From NCBI RefSeq assembly GCF_000744815.1, contig NZ_JQMQ01000004.1:124001-188000 (forward strand): a stretch of DNA of 64,000 nucleotides, written 5' to 3'. Below are positions 40,782 through 48,423 of this stretch, one piece after another. The DNA is from Phaeacidiphilus oryzae TH49. GTDB lineage: Bacteria; Actinomycetota; Actinomycetes; Streptomycetales; Streptomycetaceae. The first letter of the stretch is position 1; the number at the start of each line of letters is the position of its first letter. Position numbers and translations under genes: made by a program. Below the pieces are notes generated by a model. It was given only the letters and a program-made list of their open reading frames with translations, was not told the origin of the DNA and did no database searches.

Positions 40782-42068
40782 GTGGTGCCCTTCAGAATCG
40801 CAGTCGGAGCAGGTGCAGCAGCGCTGCTCCTCCTCTTCCCGGCCGCAGCCTCCACCCAGGCCGCCACCTCGACCACGGTCACCTCCCTGGGCGCGGGAGA
40901 ATCCTGGGACATCTCCAGCGACAGCAGCGGGACCGCCCGGATCGACGCCCTCGCCGATCCGGTGCACTCGGACGGCAGTGCCCTGCTTGCGGTCGACGGT
41001 TCCGGGCCGCGGGCCCAGCTGGTGCACGTGTTCGCCCCGGCCGGCGTACTCCTGCGCACCGTCGCCCACGACGCGCTCGGCTACATGGTGCGCGTGGACA
41101 GCAGCGGCACGAGCCCCGCATCCGCCCCGTTCGGCGTCAACCTGCAGCTGGAGCTCTACACCAGCGCCGGGGGCTTCCTCACCACCCTCAGCTACCAGCC
41201 CCAGCTCAACGGGACACCGAGGGAGGACACCTGGCAGACCTACACCAACACCCCCCAGTCCCTATGGCGCACCTCGCGGGCGGTCGGCGGTTTCACCGCA
41301 GGAAGCGACCACACCCTCGACGACTACCTCCAGGCTCTCGGCAGCGACACCCTTGTGGGGCGCACCTTCTTGAACATCGGGACCTTCGCCGACACCAGCC
41401 AGACGCTGCGCGCCAACGTGGACGACGTCACCATCGACGGCACGACCTACAACTTCGCGGTGACCGGCCGCGCCTCGGCGGAGATCACCGCTCCCTCCAG
41501 CGTTCAGGCCGGCACCGGCGGGCCGGTGGCCCTGTCCTTCACCTCGCCCCAAGACGGAATCCGGGTGATCCACGCGACCGCCCGTGTCACCTTCTCCGGC
41601 ATCTCCCAGCTGACCCCGTCCGACCTCACGGTGTCCGCGGGCGGAAAGACCTACCCGGTCCGACGCGCCGCCGACGGCACGCTCTACACCGAACTCCCGC
41701 TGCCCGGCGGCACCCTGAATCCGGGCGAGACGGCGACGGTGCCCTTCCGGCTCACGCTGGCACCCGGCCTGCCCGCCGGGGAGCTGCATGTCACCGGTCG
41801 CCTGATCAACGACGGCAACCCCACCACCGTCGCCGCCGCCACCTCGCTCCGGGTGAAGCCGAAGCAGGCGCCCGCACCCGCGCCGGCTCGCCGACCCTCC
41901 GCGCACAACCTCCGGCCACCGCTGGCCGGCCGACCGCGGCGCCCGGCGCTCGCCGCAACAGGTGCGACCGCGACCATTCCTGCGGCCCTCGGCGCGGTGA
42001 TGCTTACCGCCCTCGGTGGCACACTCCTTGCCATGCGTCGCCGCACCGCGCGGGGAGGGGGTCGCTGA
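40782..42068 (+). CDS. Cell-wall-anchored surface protein with LAXTG sorting signal
   Basis: A 428-residue secreted protein. It has an N-terminal signal peptide (about 1-26, ending AAASTQAA), a beta-rich body with TVTSLGAGESWDISSDSSGT and NVDDVTIDGTTYNFAVTG, and an Ig-like segment (ITAPSSVQAGTGGPVALSF). A Pro/Ala-rich spacer leads to LAATG, a hydrophobic helix and a basic tail (RRRTARGGGR). LAXTG followed by membrane helix and arginines is the sorting signal used by Streptomyces class E sortases. GTG 40782 or 40785 is the start, behind GAGAGG. No adhesive domain is recognised. Confidence 0.82.
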   Translation: MVPFRIAVGAGAAALLLLFPAAASTQAATSTTVTSLGAGESWDISSDSSGTARIDALADPVHSDGSALLAVDGSGPRAQLVHVFAPAGVLLRTVAHDALGYMVRVDSSGTSPASAPFGVNLQLELYTSAGGFLTTLSYQPQLNGTPREDTWQTYTNTPQSLWRTSRAVGGFTAGSDHTLDDYLQALGSDTLVGRTFLNIGTFADTSQTLRANVDDVTIDGTTYNFAVTGRASAEITAPSSVQAGTGGPVALSFTSPQDGIRVIHATARVTFSGISQLTPSDLTVSAGGKTYPVRRAADGTLYTELPLPGGTLNPGETATVPFRLTLAPGLPAGELHVTGRLINDGNPTTVAAATSLRVKPKQAPAPAPARRPSAHNLRPPLAGRPRRPALAATGATATIPAALGAVMLTALGGTLLAMRRRTARGGGR

Positions 42069-42222
42069 CGGGGATGGCGACTGCCTTCCGTCGTCCTGGA
42101 AGAGCTGCGCGCCCGTGCCGACGGCACCACCCAGCACTCCCCCTGATCACCGAGGCGACTCCCGCGCCAGACCCGCGCAGCGTGTGAGGTGACCCATGAA
42201 CGGCGGATCCCCGAGCCTGCCC

Positions 42223-42588
42223 TCACGCCCCCGAGGCGCCCGGGTCGCCTGAGGTCTCCGTGACGCGGCGGGTGGATAGGAGCGCCCCCAGATCGGCGAC
42301 TGCGATGCGTTGCGCCGCGTCCTCCAGTTCCTCAAGAGCGTCGTGGAAGCGAAGACGCCACACCTGCAGGGCCTCTTCTTCCGGGGCGGGCCCGGCAGGA
42401 TCCGTCTGCCCCAGCGCCGTGGCCGTGGCGTCCAAGCGCTCCAGGGCCACCGTGTGCCGGTGCCGGTCGCTGCGGCCGAACCACGCCGCCACCTGCGCGC
42501 GCACCGTCGGCCACTCCCTTGTGCCCGCCGCCCGAACCACCGTCTCAGCCCCGGCACCGGCCAACGCCTCGAACTCCTCGGCCAACAT
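42223..42588 (-). CDS. Hypothetical streptomycete helical protein
   Basis: A 121-residue protein starting MLAEEFEALAGAGAETVVRAAG. Then comes WPTVRAQVAAWFGRSDRHRHTVALERLDATA and a charged helical C-terminus. This pattern (short hydrophobic start, WF-GR, alternating Arg/Glu helices) is common in small streptomycete proteins next to ATPase or trypsin-like genes; the function is unknown. ATG 42588 is preceded by GGGGGG. It is convergent with the LAXTG gene; no partner gene is adjacent. Confidence 0.6.
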   Translation of the reverse strand: MLAEEFEALAGAGAETVVRAAGTREWPTVRAQVAAWFGRSDRHRHTVALERLDATATALGQTDPAGPAPEEEALQVWRLRFHDALEELEDAAQRIAVADLGALLSTRRVTETSGDPGASGA

Positions 42589-42663
42589 CCCGACCCCCCA
42601 GCCCAGCAACCGGCTTCGACCGTACTGCGACCAGAGGCGGAGGCGGACAGATTCCCAAAGCGA

Positions 42664-42905
42664 TCCATGACCTTCCCGCCCGACGGTCCAGGCCTTCCTG
42701 GGCGACGTCGACGCCTGGGCCCTGGCCAAGACGGCGCTCGCCACCGGCAGGCCGGCCTGGTCTGGTTCAACCACGACTTCCTGACGCCCCGGACCGTGGA
42801 CAAGCTCCTGTCCTGGACCCTGGATCGGCTAGCTCAAGCGGCCCCCGGCGAGGCGGCCACCGCCTACCGTGAACACCGCACCCTGGTCGATTTCCGCGGC
42901 GCAGG
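42664..42905 (+). pseudogene. Frameshifted gene fragment, unrecognised
   Basis: One frame reads FLGDVDAWALAKTALATGR; after a shift a second frame continues LVWFNHDFLTPRTVDKLLSW, TLDRLAQAAPGEAATAYREH, RTLVDFRGAGC. Both look like genuine protein, so this is a decayed gene. No family is recognised. The remaining bases up to 43301 show no convincing gene. Confidence 0.5.
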
Positions 42906-43301
42906 CTGTTACCCGTCTCGGAACAAGATCAACTGCCTGAGGGGCCGGGCGAGTGCAGGGGCAGGCCAGGGGAGCGTTTCGGGACACTCCCTGCGGGGAC
43001 GGACCGGTCCGCCCCTGCATCCGTTTCCCCGTCCGCGAGCCCCGCGAGAGACCATGCCGCGGCGGCGGAACCGGAATCGTCGGCAGCCGACGATCTCTGC
43101 GAAGTGGGCCAAACCGCGCCCTGATGTTCGGCCCCTGTCCGGCCCGGCCCCCCGTATTGATGGCCCGGACAGGGACCACGACGAGGCTCCGCACCCCGCC
43201 GTCAACACCCACTTTGCCCCCTCTCGGGTCACGCCATAGAGTCAACCGGACCCAGTTGCACCCGCGTTGGGCCTAGGAGCGTCTAGCGGGAGCAGGTTCG
43301 C

Positions 43302-43634
43302 ATGGATCGTTTGCTCATCCACCTCGACCCGCGCAATGCCAGGCTCGCCCTGCACGGGGAGCTGGACGCGGTCAACGTGGCCAAACTCAGCGACGCGCTC
43401 ACCGACTTGATCGAACAGGGACACCGGCACCTGCAATTGGATCTCTCCGAGGTCACCTGGTGCGACCAAGCGGGCCTGGACGCCATCCTTGGCTACGGCC
43501 ACGCCTTGCGCGCGAGCAACCGCAGCCTGACCCTGAGCGCCGCCAGCCCCGCAGTCCACCGAATGCTCGAACACGCCGGCCTCCCGCTCCGACTGCCCAT
43601 CACGGCCCTCGGGGAGAATCGGAACGGAAAATGA
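43302..43634 (+). CDS. STAS-domain anti-sigma-factor antagonist-like protein
   Basis: A 110-residue single STAS domain. It begins LLIHLDPRNARLALHGELDAVNVAKLSDAL, followed by LQLDLSEVTWCDQAGLDAILGYGHAL and a LSAASPAVHRMLEHAGL tail, as in SpoIIAA/RsbV. In phosphorylatable family members the central motif is D-S-S-G; here it is CDQAGL, with Gln in place of the conserved Ser. It may therefore be constitutively active or respond to a signal other than a kinase. GGGAGCAGG precedes the ATG. No anti-sigma kinase is adjacent. Confidence 0.8.
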   Translation: MDRLLIHLDPRNARLALHGELDAVNVAKLSDALTDLIEQGHRHLQLDLSEVTWCDQAGLDAILGYGHALRASNRSLTLSAASPAVHRMLEHAGLPLRLPITALGENRNGK

Positions 43635-43689
43635 GCGGCAGCGCCCGGCGTCTGTCACGGCTTCGCCGACGCGGGCTTCTTGGGCTGCC

Positions 43690-43986
43690 GGGGGCAGGCT
43701 CCAGGGCCTGCTCGGTGAGGTGCCGGCTGATGCCGCGCCGGTACAGCCGGGCGCCGAGGCTGATCAGGTGTACCACGGGGCCGGGAGAGCCGGTCGAGTC
43801 GGGTGACCTGGTCGCCCTCGCATAGCAGTTGCAGGACCAGATCCAGTCCGGGCCTAGACGCCTTCGCGCGGCCGGCCTTTTCGACGTGGATGTGATCCAG
43901 GTCGACGCCGGCGCCCAGGGGAGCGTCGATCTGGTGGTCGGGGGTTCCGGTCGGCGGTGGAGACAGGCGTTGCGACGACGAACCAT
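43690..43986 (-). pseudogene. Serine recombinase (resolvase) remnant with frameshifts
   Basis: Three frames read in turn: VSTADRNP; DHQIDAPLGAGVDLDHIHVE then KASRPGLDLVLQLL and VTRLDRLSRP; and VVHLISLGARLYRRGI. These are consecutive pieces of the N-terminal catalytic domain of a Tn3-type resolvase/invertase (compare YARVSTxDQ, GxxASRPxLD, VxRLDRLxRS). At least two frameshifts and loss of the C-terminal HTH make it non-functional. It marks a former mobile element inside the gap between the two halves of the catabolic cluster. Confidence 0.78.
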
Positions 43987-44163
43987 GTGCCACCGAGCGG
44001 AGAGAGCGACAGGCATGACACGGAGCCACTTGTCGCTTCGAGGCGGCTTCGGGAGGGCAGGGCCCATTCCGTGCGCCGCGTGCACCTGCCAGGGTGATGA
44101 CGTTGCGGTCCGTACCAGCCGGCGTCCGCGCACGCAGTCCGTAGGCCACAGGGGAGGCTGATC

Positions 44164-45330
44164 GTGTCCGACATCGCTCTCTACTACCCGGACGTGTTCG
44201 TCCAGGACGAGACATGGTTGAAGGCCGCCGCACTGTACTGGCCCAGGATCGCGCGCCTGATGACGTCGGACTACCCCGCCGGCGACTCACGAACAGCCCG
44301 GGTGCTTCATGACGAGTTGGACTTCTTCGTCGACGTGGACCCCGAACCGTACGGCCGTCGCGTCGTGGAGGACTTCGTCCGCTGGTTGGGCACGTGGGAA
44401 GATCCGGCGCGCCGCCCGCAGGAGGCGCCGTCACGAGAGACCACCGAGGAATACCTACTGGACGGTCCTCCGTACCCTCAGGTCCCGGGGATGCCGCTCA
44501 CCTGGCCCTATCGATGGATCGAGTCCGAGTGCAGCGGCGACTTTCACCTCCCGGGATGGGTACTGGACCGGGGCATCGCGGTGGTTTCTGCCGATGAAGC
44601 CGGAAAGCCGTGGGTGCGGTTGGAGCGCCGCCTCGCACACGTCTACATGACCGCGCTCGCCCGCAAGGTTGCCGATGCCAACAACATGGCGATGGTGACG
44701 GATCAGCAGGGCCTCCCCGGGCACCCCCATGGGTGGGGGAGCGAGCCGGCACCGTACGACCGCACCGGCATGGACCCGCAGGCGATGTACGCGGTGGTGG
44801 CGCTGCGGGCCGTGCTGCCGCGCGGCCTGGAAGACGTCCCGGTCCAGCACATCGTGGAGGCCCGCCGGGCCTTGGCGGACGAGTTCGACGCATTCCGCCG
44901 GCATGTCACCGAACTGGCGGATTCATTCGCCGAGTCGGCCGCAGGCCAGGATCCGGCAGTTCTGCGCGCGCGGATGGAAATGGCGGCGGACCGAGACATC
45001 CGTACCCTGCTCGGTGACCTTGAACGAGGTCTGCGCTCGCAGCGTCTCGAACCGGTTCGGGCGGTCTTCTCTCTGAAGACTCCTGAGGTGCCGATCGTGC
45101 TGTCCGTCCTGGGGACGACGTTTTCGGGCCACAGCAGCCTCTCGGAGAGCGCTCTTGAAGCCGGTGCGATCGCCGCCTGCTTCGTGAGTGCGGGCTGGCG
45201 TGCGGGCACTCGCGTCGCTGCCTCTCGCCGTTCGCCTGCGGGTTACCTCCTGGGACTGCGCGAGGAACTCGATCCGCAGAATCTGATCGACCGGATCCGG
45301 CGGAACAGGCGTCATGTCCGCGTGGACTGA
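44164..45330 (+). CDS. DUF6236-like protein
   Basis: A 388-residue soluble protein starting VSDIALYYPDVFVQDETWLKAAALYWPRIARL, which resembles the DUF6236 family of actinomycetes. A long helical middle (EARRALADEFDAFRRHVTEL, ARMEMAADRDIRTLLGDLER) precedes a hydrophobic C-terminal part (VPIVLSVLGTTFSGH) that could be a membrane segment. GGGGAGG precedes GTG 44164. DUF6236 proteins have no known function; some occur near defence or mobile genes, as here next to a resolvase remnant. A C/G-rich near-palindrome at 44712-44742 encodes a short LPGHPHGWG insert. Confidence 0.65.
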   Translation: MSDIALYYPDVFVQDETWLKAAALYWPRIARLMTSDYPAGDSRTARVLHDELDFFVDVDPEPYGRRVVEDFVRWLGTWEDPARRPQEAPSRETTEEYLLDGPPYPQVPGMPLTWPYRWIESECSGDFHLPGWVLDRGIAVVSADEAGKPWVRLERRLAHVYMTALARKVADANNMAMVTDQQGLPGHPHGWGSEPAPYDRTGMDPQAMYAVVALRAVLPRGLEDVPVQHIVEARRALADEFDAFRRHVTELADSFAESAAGQDPAVLRARMEMAADRDIRTLLGDLERGLRSQRLEPVRAVFSLKTPEVPIVLSVLGTTFSGHSSLSESALEAGAIAACFVSAGWRAGTRVAASRRSPAGYLLGLREELDPQNLIDRIRRNRRHVRVD

Positions 45331-45388
45331 GACCTCGCCCGGCCTTCCGCCAGGCGGCCTGACACCCCGCCGTAGGCAACGGGGCGAG

Positions 45389-45427
45389 GAGGCGGGCAAA
45401 CCCCTTTCAGGCTCTTCTGCCCGCCTC
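45389..45427 (+). terminator. Possible intrinsic terminator
   Basis: GAGGCGGGCA (45389-45398) pairs with TGCCCGCCTC (45418-45427) around a 19-base loop, 59 bases after the DUF6236-like gene. The following sequence up to 45730 shows no convincing gene. Confidence 0.5.
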
Positions 45428-45729
45428 ACCGGTCCAGCCGCCATCAGCCGTCGCACCCTTCGCTGCCGTCCTCGTCCGGTGCCTGCGAGTTGCGCGACGG
45501 GCGAGTAAGTTGTCGAGGACGTCCAGGGCCGGCAGCCACTTCTGGTGATGGCCGGCCCCGTCAGGAACAAGCGCCATTGCGGCGAGCACAAGGCTGCGTG
45601 TACGCGCACGGCGATCTGGCAGTTCGCCTGCGGGCCGAGGGCTACGCAGGACGGGGCCGCGACGCCCACCGACATCCGACCTTCGCCGTCCGGCGGCCGC
45701 CCGGCCGCGGCCCGGATGGACTCCGGCCG

Positions 45730-45900
45730 CGGATCACCTTCGCGCCCTGGGGGCGGAGGATCCTGCGAACGATGTCGATCGAGGCGTCGCGCCCGTCGAA
45801 GAGGCTGGACGCGATGGCGAAGCGGACGAGTGGCGCGCGGTAGCCCCGCGCCGCGCCGGTGTCGCCGGCGGGGATGTGCACTCCCGGCCGCTGCGCCGTG
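45730..45900 (-). pseudogene. B12-binding mutase domain fragment
   Basis: The minus strand reads APLVRFAIASSLFDGRDASI then DIVRRILRPQGAKVI, like the start of the cobalamin-binding domain of IcmF/methylmalonyl-CoA-mutase-type or lysine-aminomutase-type proteins (typical form [24 protein letters not shown]). The expected HLGHNRSV that should follow is missing and the frame degenerates. It is a fragment; the rest of the gene is absent. Confidence 0.5.
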
Positions 45901-45961
45901 GGCGGGGCGCGGGTCACGCCTGTCCTGGCCACGTCCAGCGTCCTTCGCAGGGAAGACTTTG

Positions 45962-46039
45962 AATTAGATTCGGTTTGATGTTCATGGGTCTTGACAGTCC
46001 CCTCTACATCCTTCAGGCTCATAGTGAATTCAGTTCAGT
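45962..46039. promoter_or_regulatory. Two AT-rich boxes upstream of the large operon
   Basis: AATTAGATTCGGTT at 45962-45975 resembles AACCAAATTCGGTT at 35954. On the minus strand, 46039-46026 reads ACTGAACTGAATTC and matches the ACTGA box at 35056 closely. Both lie within 100 bases of the operon start at 46059, in a strongly AT-rich stretch. Confidence 0.62.
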
Positions 46040-46058
46040 TCAACATGGAGGTCGGGAG

Positions 46059-46847
46059 ATGGCAGTGGAAGACGAGATCCAGTTCGAGCGCGACGGTCAC
46101 ATCGCGCGGATCTGGCTCAACCGGCCGTGGAAGAAGAACTGCGTGACGGTGCCGATCCTGGACCGGCTGGACGAGATCATCACCGAGGTCGACGCCGACC
46201 CGGAGCTGCGCGTCCTGGTCTTCCGCGGAAGGGGCGGCACCTTCTGCTCCGGCTTCGACCTGGACAGCCTGAAGTCGGAGTTCGTCGGCAAGTCGAACGC
46301 CATTGACGTCGCGGTGAAGTCCGCCAAGGTCTGCGACCGGCTGTACTCGATGAAGACCCCGTCGGTCGCGGTGCTGGAGGGGCACGTCACCGCGGGCGGC
46401 TTCGAGATCATGATCTCCTGCGACTTCGCGATAGCCGCGGACGACGCCAAGATCGGCGACTTCCACATCCGCCGCGCGCTCTTCGGCGGGGCAGGCCCGA
46501 TCTACCGCGTGCCGCGCATGATCGGCATCCGCAAGACCAAGGAACTGATGCTCACCGGCAAGCTACTCTCCGGCATCGAGGCCACCGAGTTCGGGCTGAT
46601 CAACGACCACGCCCCCGCCGAGAAGCTGGACGAGACGGTCGAGGCCTTCATCGCGAACCTCACCGACAAGAGCCCGTTCACCATGTGGCTCACCAAGATG
46701 ACCATCGACCGGAGCCTGGACGCCGACACCCAGTCGCTGATGGTGATGGAGCACCTTGCGGTCGGGGTGGCGCTCAACTCCGAGGACGCCAACGAGGGCG
46801 TCTCGGCCTTCCTGGAGAAGCGCGAGCCCAAGTGGCAGGGGCGCTGA
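46059..46847 (+). CDS. Enoyl-CoA hydratase/isomerase-family protein
   Basis: A 262-residue crotonase-fold protein. The oxyanion-hole segment GRGGTFCSGFDLDSLK and the GHVTAGGFEIMISCDFAIA segment (with Glu at the first catalytic place) are clear. The second catalytic Glu, normally in a PExxxG-like motif, is not obvious: the matching stretch reads RRALFGGAG. It could act as hydratase, isomerase or ring-cleaving hydrolase. It heads the ten-gene operon 46059-55404. GGAGGTCGGGAG precedes ATG 46059; two AT-rich boxes lie upstream. Confidence 0.85.
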   Translation: MAVEDEIQFERDGHIARIWLNRPWKKNCVTVPILDRLDEIITEVDADPELRVLVFRGRGGTFCSGFDLDSLKSEFVGKSNAIDVAVKSAKVCDRLYSMKTPSVAVLEGHVTAGGFEIMISCDFAIAADDAKIGDFHIRRALFGGAGPIYRVPRMIGIRKTKELMLTGKLLSGIEATEFGLINDHAPAEKLDETVEAFIANLTDKSPFTMWLTKMTIDRSLDADTQSLMVMEHLAVGVALNSEDANEGVSAFLEKREPKWQGR

Positions 46848-46852
46848 GGCCG

Positions 46853-47239
46853 ATGGAGGCGGCCTCGCAGGCGCGGCTCCGGGGCTCACGCTGCGCCGGC
46901 GCCTGCTCGGTGACCGCCTGCCCCGCGGAGGAGTCCTGCCCGCGCTGCGGGGGGCCGGCCGAGCCCGTCGCGCTGAGCGGCGCGGGCACCCTGTGGACCT
47001 GGACGGTGCAGCGGTACGCGCCCAAATCCCCGCCGTACCAGGCGCCTTCGGGCGGCTTCCGGCCGTTCGGAGTCGGCTACGTCGAGCTGCCCGAGGGCGT
47101 CCGGGTGGCGGCCGTTCTGGACGTGGACCTGGAGGCGATCCGGATCGGGATGCCGCTGGAACTCGGACCGGGCGAGGACGGCGGCGTCCCACGGGCCAGG
47201 GCGCTCGCGGCAGGCGACGCACGGAAGGAGGGCGGATGA
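46853..47239 (+). CDS. OB-fold DUF35/Zn-ribbon protein (thiolase partner)
   Basis: A 128-residue protein with an N-terminal cysteine-rich part (SRCAGACSVTACPAEESCPRCGG) and an OB-fold (TLWTWTVQRYAPKSPPYQAP, FGVGYVELPEGVRV). DUF35 proteins pair with SCP-x thiolase-like or MaoC-like proteins, for example ChsH2 with Ltp2 in cholesterol side-chain breakdown. The spacing of the first cysteines (CAGAC) is unusual for a CxxC ribbon. It starts 5 bases after the hydratase stop and overlaps the thiolase start, so a stoichiometric complex with that thiolase is likely. Confidence 0.8.
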   Translation: MEAASQARLRGSRCAGACSVTACPAEESCPRCGGPAEPVALSGAGTLWTWTVQRYAPKSPPYQAPSGGFRPFGVGYVELPEGVRVAAVLDVDLEAIRIGMPLELGPGEDGGVPRARALAAGDARKEGG

Positions 47240-48381
47240 GCGCCGAGGTACTGGTCTGCGGCGCCGGGCGGACCCCCTTCGGTCGCACCGAGGAGAGCGG
47301 CCGGCAGCTGGCCGTGCGGGCGGCCGGCGCCGCGCTCGCGGACGCCGGGATCGGCTGGTCCCGGGTGCGGGCCGCCTTCGGCGGCAGCGACAGCGCCGGG
47401 CTCGCGGACACCCTGGTCTCCCGGCTCGGCCTCACCGGAATCCCGTTCGTCAACGTCAAGAACGGCTGTGCCACCGGCGGCAGCGCCCTGGTCTCCGCGG
47501 TCAACGCGATCCGCGCGGGGATGGCGGACGTGGTCCTCGCGGTCGGCTTCGACAAGCACCCGCGCGGGGCCTTCGACCCGCGCCCCGAGGACTGGGGCCT
47601 GGGCGAGGAGTACGGCCGGGACGGGTTGATGGTCACCACGCAGTTCTTCGGCATGAAGATCCGCCGCTATATCCACGATCACGGGATCACCTCCGAGACC
47701 CTGGCGCAGGTCGCGGAGAAGGCCTACCGGAACGGCGAGTTGACGCCCGAGGCCTGGCGGCGCAAGCCGGTGACCGCGGCCGAGGTGCTGGACTCCGGGA
47801 TGGTCAGCGATCCGCTGACCCGCTTCATGTTCTGCTCTCCGGCGGCGGGCGCGGCGGCGCTGGTGCTCTGCTCGCCGGCGGCGGCCCGGGAGATGGCGGG
47901 GTCGCCGGTGGCTCTGCGCGCGGCGGCCGTGCGTACCCGGCGGTTCGGCTCCTTCGAGGTGTTCAGCCCGTGGATCCCCGGCGGCGAACTCACCAGCGTC
48001 AGCCGGGACGCCTCGGCTGCCGCCTTCGAGGAGGCCGGGATCGGCCCGGAGGACGTCGAGGTCTGCCAGTTGCAGGACACCGAGAGCGGTGCCGAGGTGA
48101 TGCACCTGGCCGAGTGCGGCTTCTGCGAGGACGGCGAACAGGGTGGGTTGATCGCCTCCGGCGGCACCGCGATCGGCGGCCGGCTGCCGGTCAACACCGA
48201 CGGCGGCTGCATCGCCAACGGGGAGCCGATCGGGGCCTCCGGGCTGCGCCAGGTCTACGAAGTCGTGCAGCAGTTGCGCGGCGCGGCCGGAGAACGGCAG
48301 GTCCCAGGGGAGCCTCGGGTCGGCTTCACCCATGTGTACGGCGCGCCGGGCGTCAGCGCCTGCACCGTACTGATCCGCTGA
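47236..48381 (+). CDS. SCP-x/Ltp-type thiolase or retro-aldolase
   Basis: A 381-residue thiolase-superfamily protein of the lipid-transfer (SCP-x) type. The N-terminal nucleophile is in NVKNGCATGGSALVSAV, the C-terminal part holds GGRLPVNTDGGCIANGEPIGASGL and VGFTHVYGAPGVSACTVLIR. NTDGG rather than NPxGG and GEPIGAS rather than GHPLGAT are variations seen in Ltp-like members. With the DUF35 partner directly upstream (ATGA overlap) it may split a C-C bond by thiolysis, or by retro-aldol cleavage as Ltp2 does. Which one cannot be decided from the sequence. Confidence 0.83.
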   Translation: MSAEVLVCGAGRTPFGRTEESGRQLAVRAAGAALADAGIGWSRVRAAFGGSDSAGLADTLVSRLGLTGIPFVNVKNGCATGGSALVSAVNAIRAGMADVVLAVGFDKHPRGAFDPRPEDWGLGEEYGRDGLMVTTQFFGMKIRRYIHDHGITSETLAQVAEKAYRNGELTPEAWRRKPVTAAEVLDSGMVSDPLTRFMFCSPAAGAAALVLCSPAAAREMAGSPVALRAAAVRTRRFGSFEVFSPWIPGGELTSVSRDASAAAFEEAGIGPEDVEVCQLQDTESGAEVMHLAECGFCEDGEQGGLIASGGTAIGGRLPVNTDGGCIANGEPIGASGLRQVYEVVQQLRGAAGERQVPGEPRVGFTHVYGAPGVSACTVLIR

Positions 48382-48423
48382 CCTGCTGACCCGCTGGCTC
48401 GCTGAACGGAGGTGGAGGAGAGG

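Noticed and set aside
42310-43239. A 309-codon plus-strand frame covering 42.3-43.2 kb.
   Set aside because: Only about 50 internal residues (LVWFNHDFL...) look like protein. The rest opposes a better minus-strand gene or is Arg/Pro-rich noise, so only the fragment was kept.
45407-45589. Minus-strand 60-codon frame considered as a transposase piece.
   Set aside because: Only a loose similarity in a short Ala/Arg-rich stretch, with no DDE or HTH motif and no inverted repeats.
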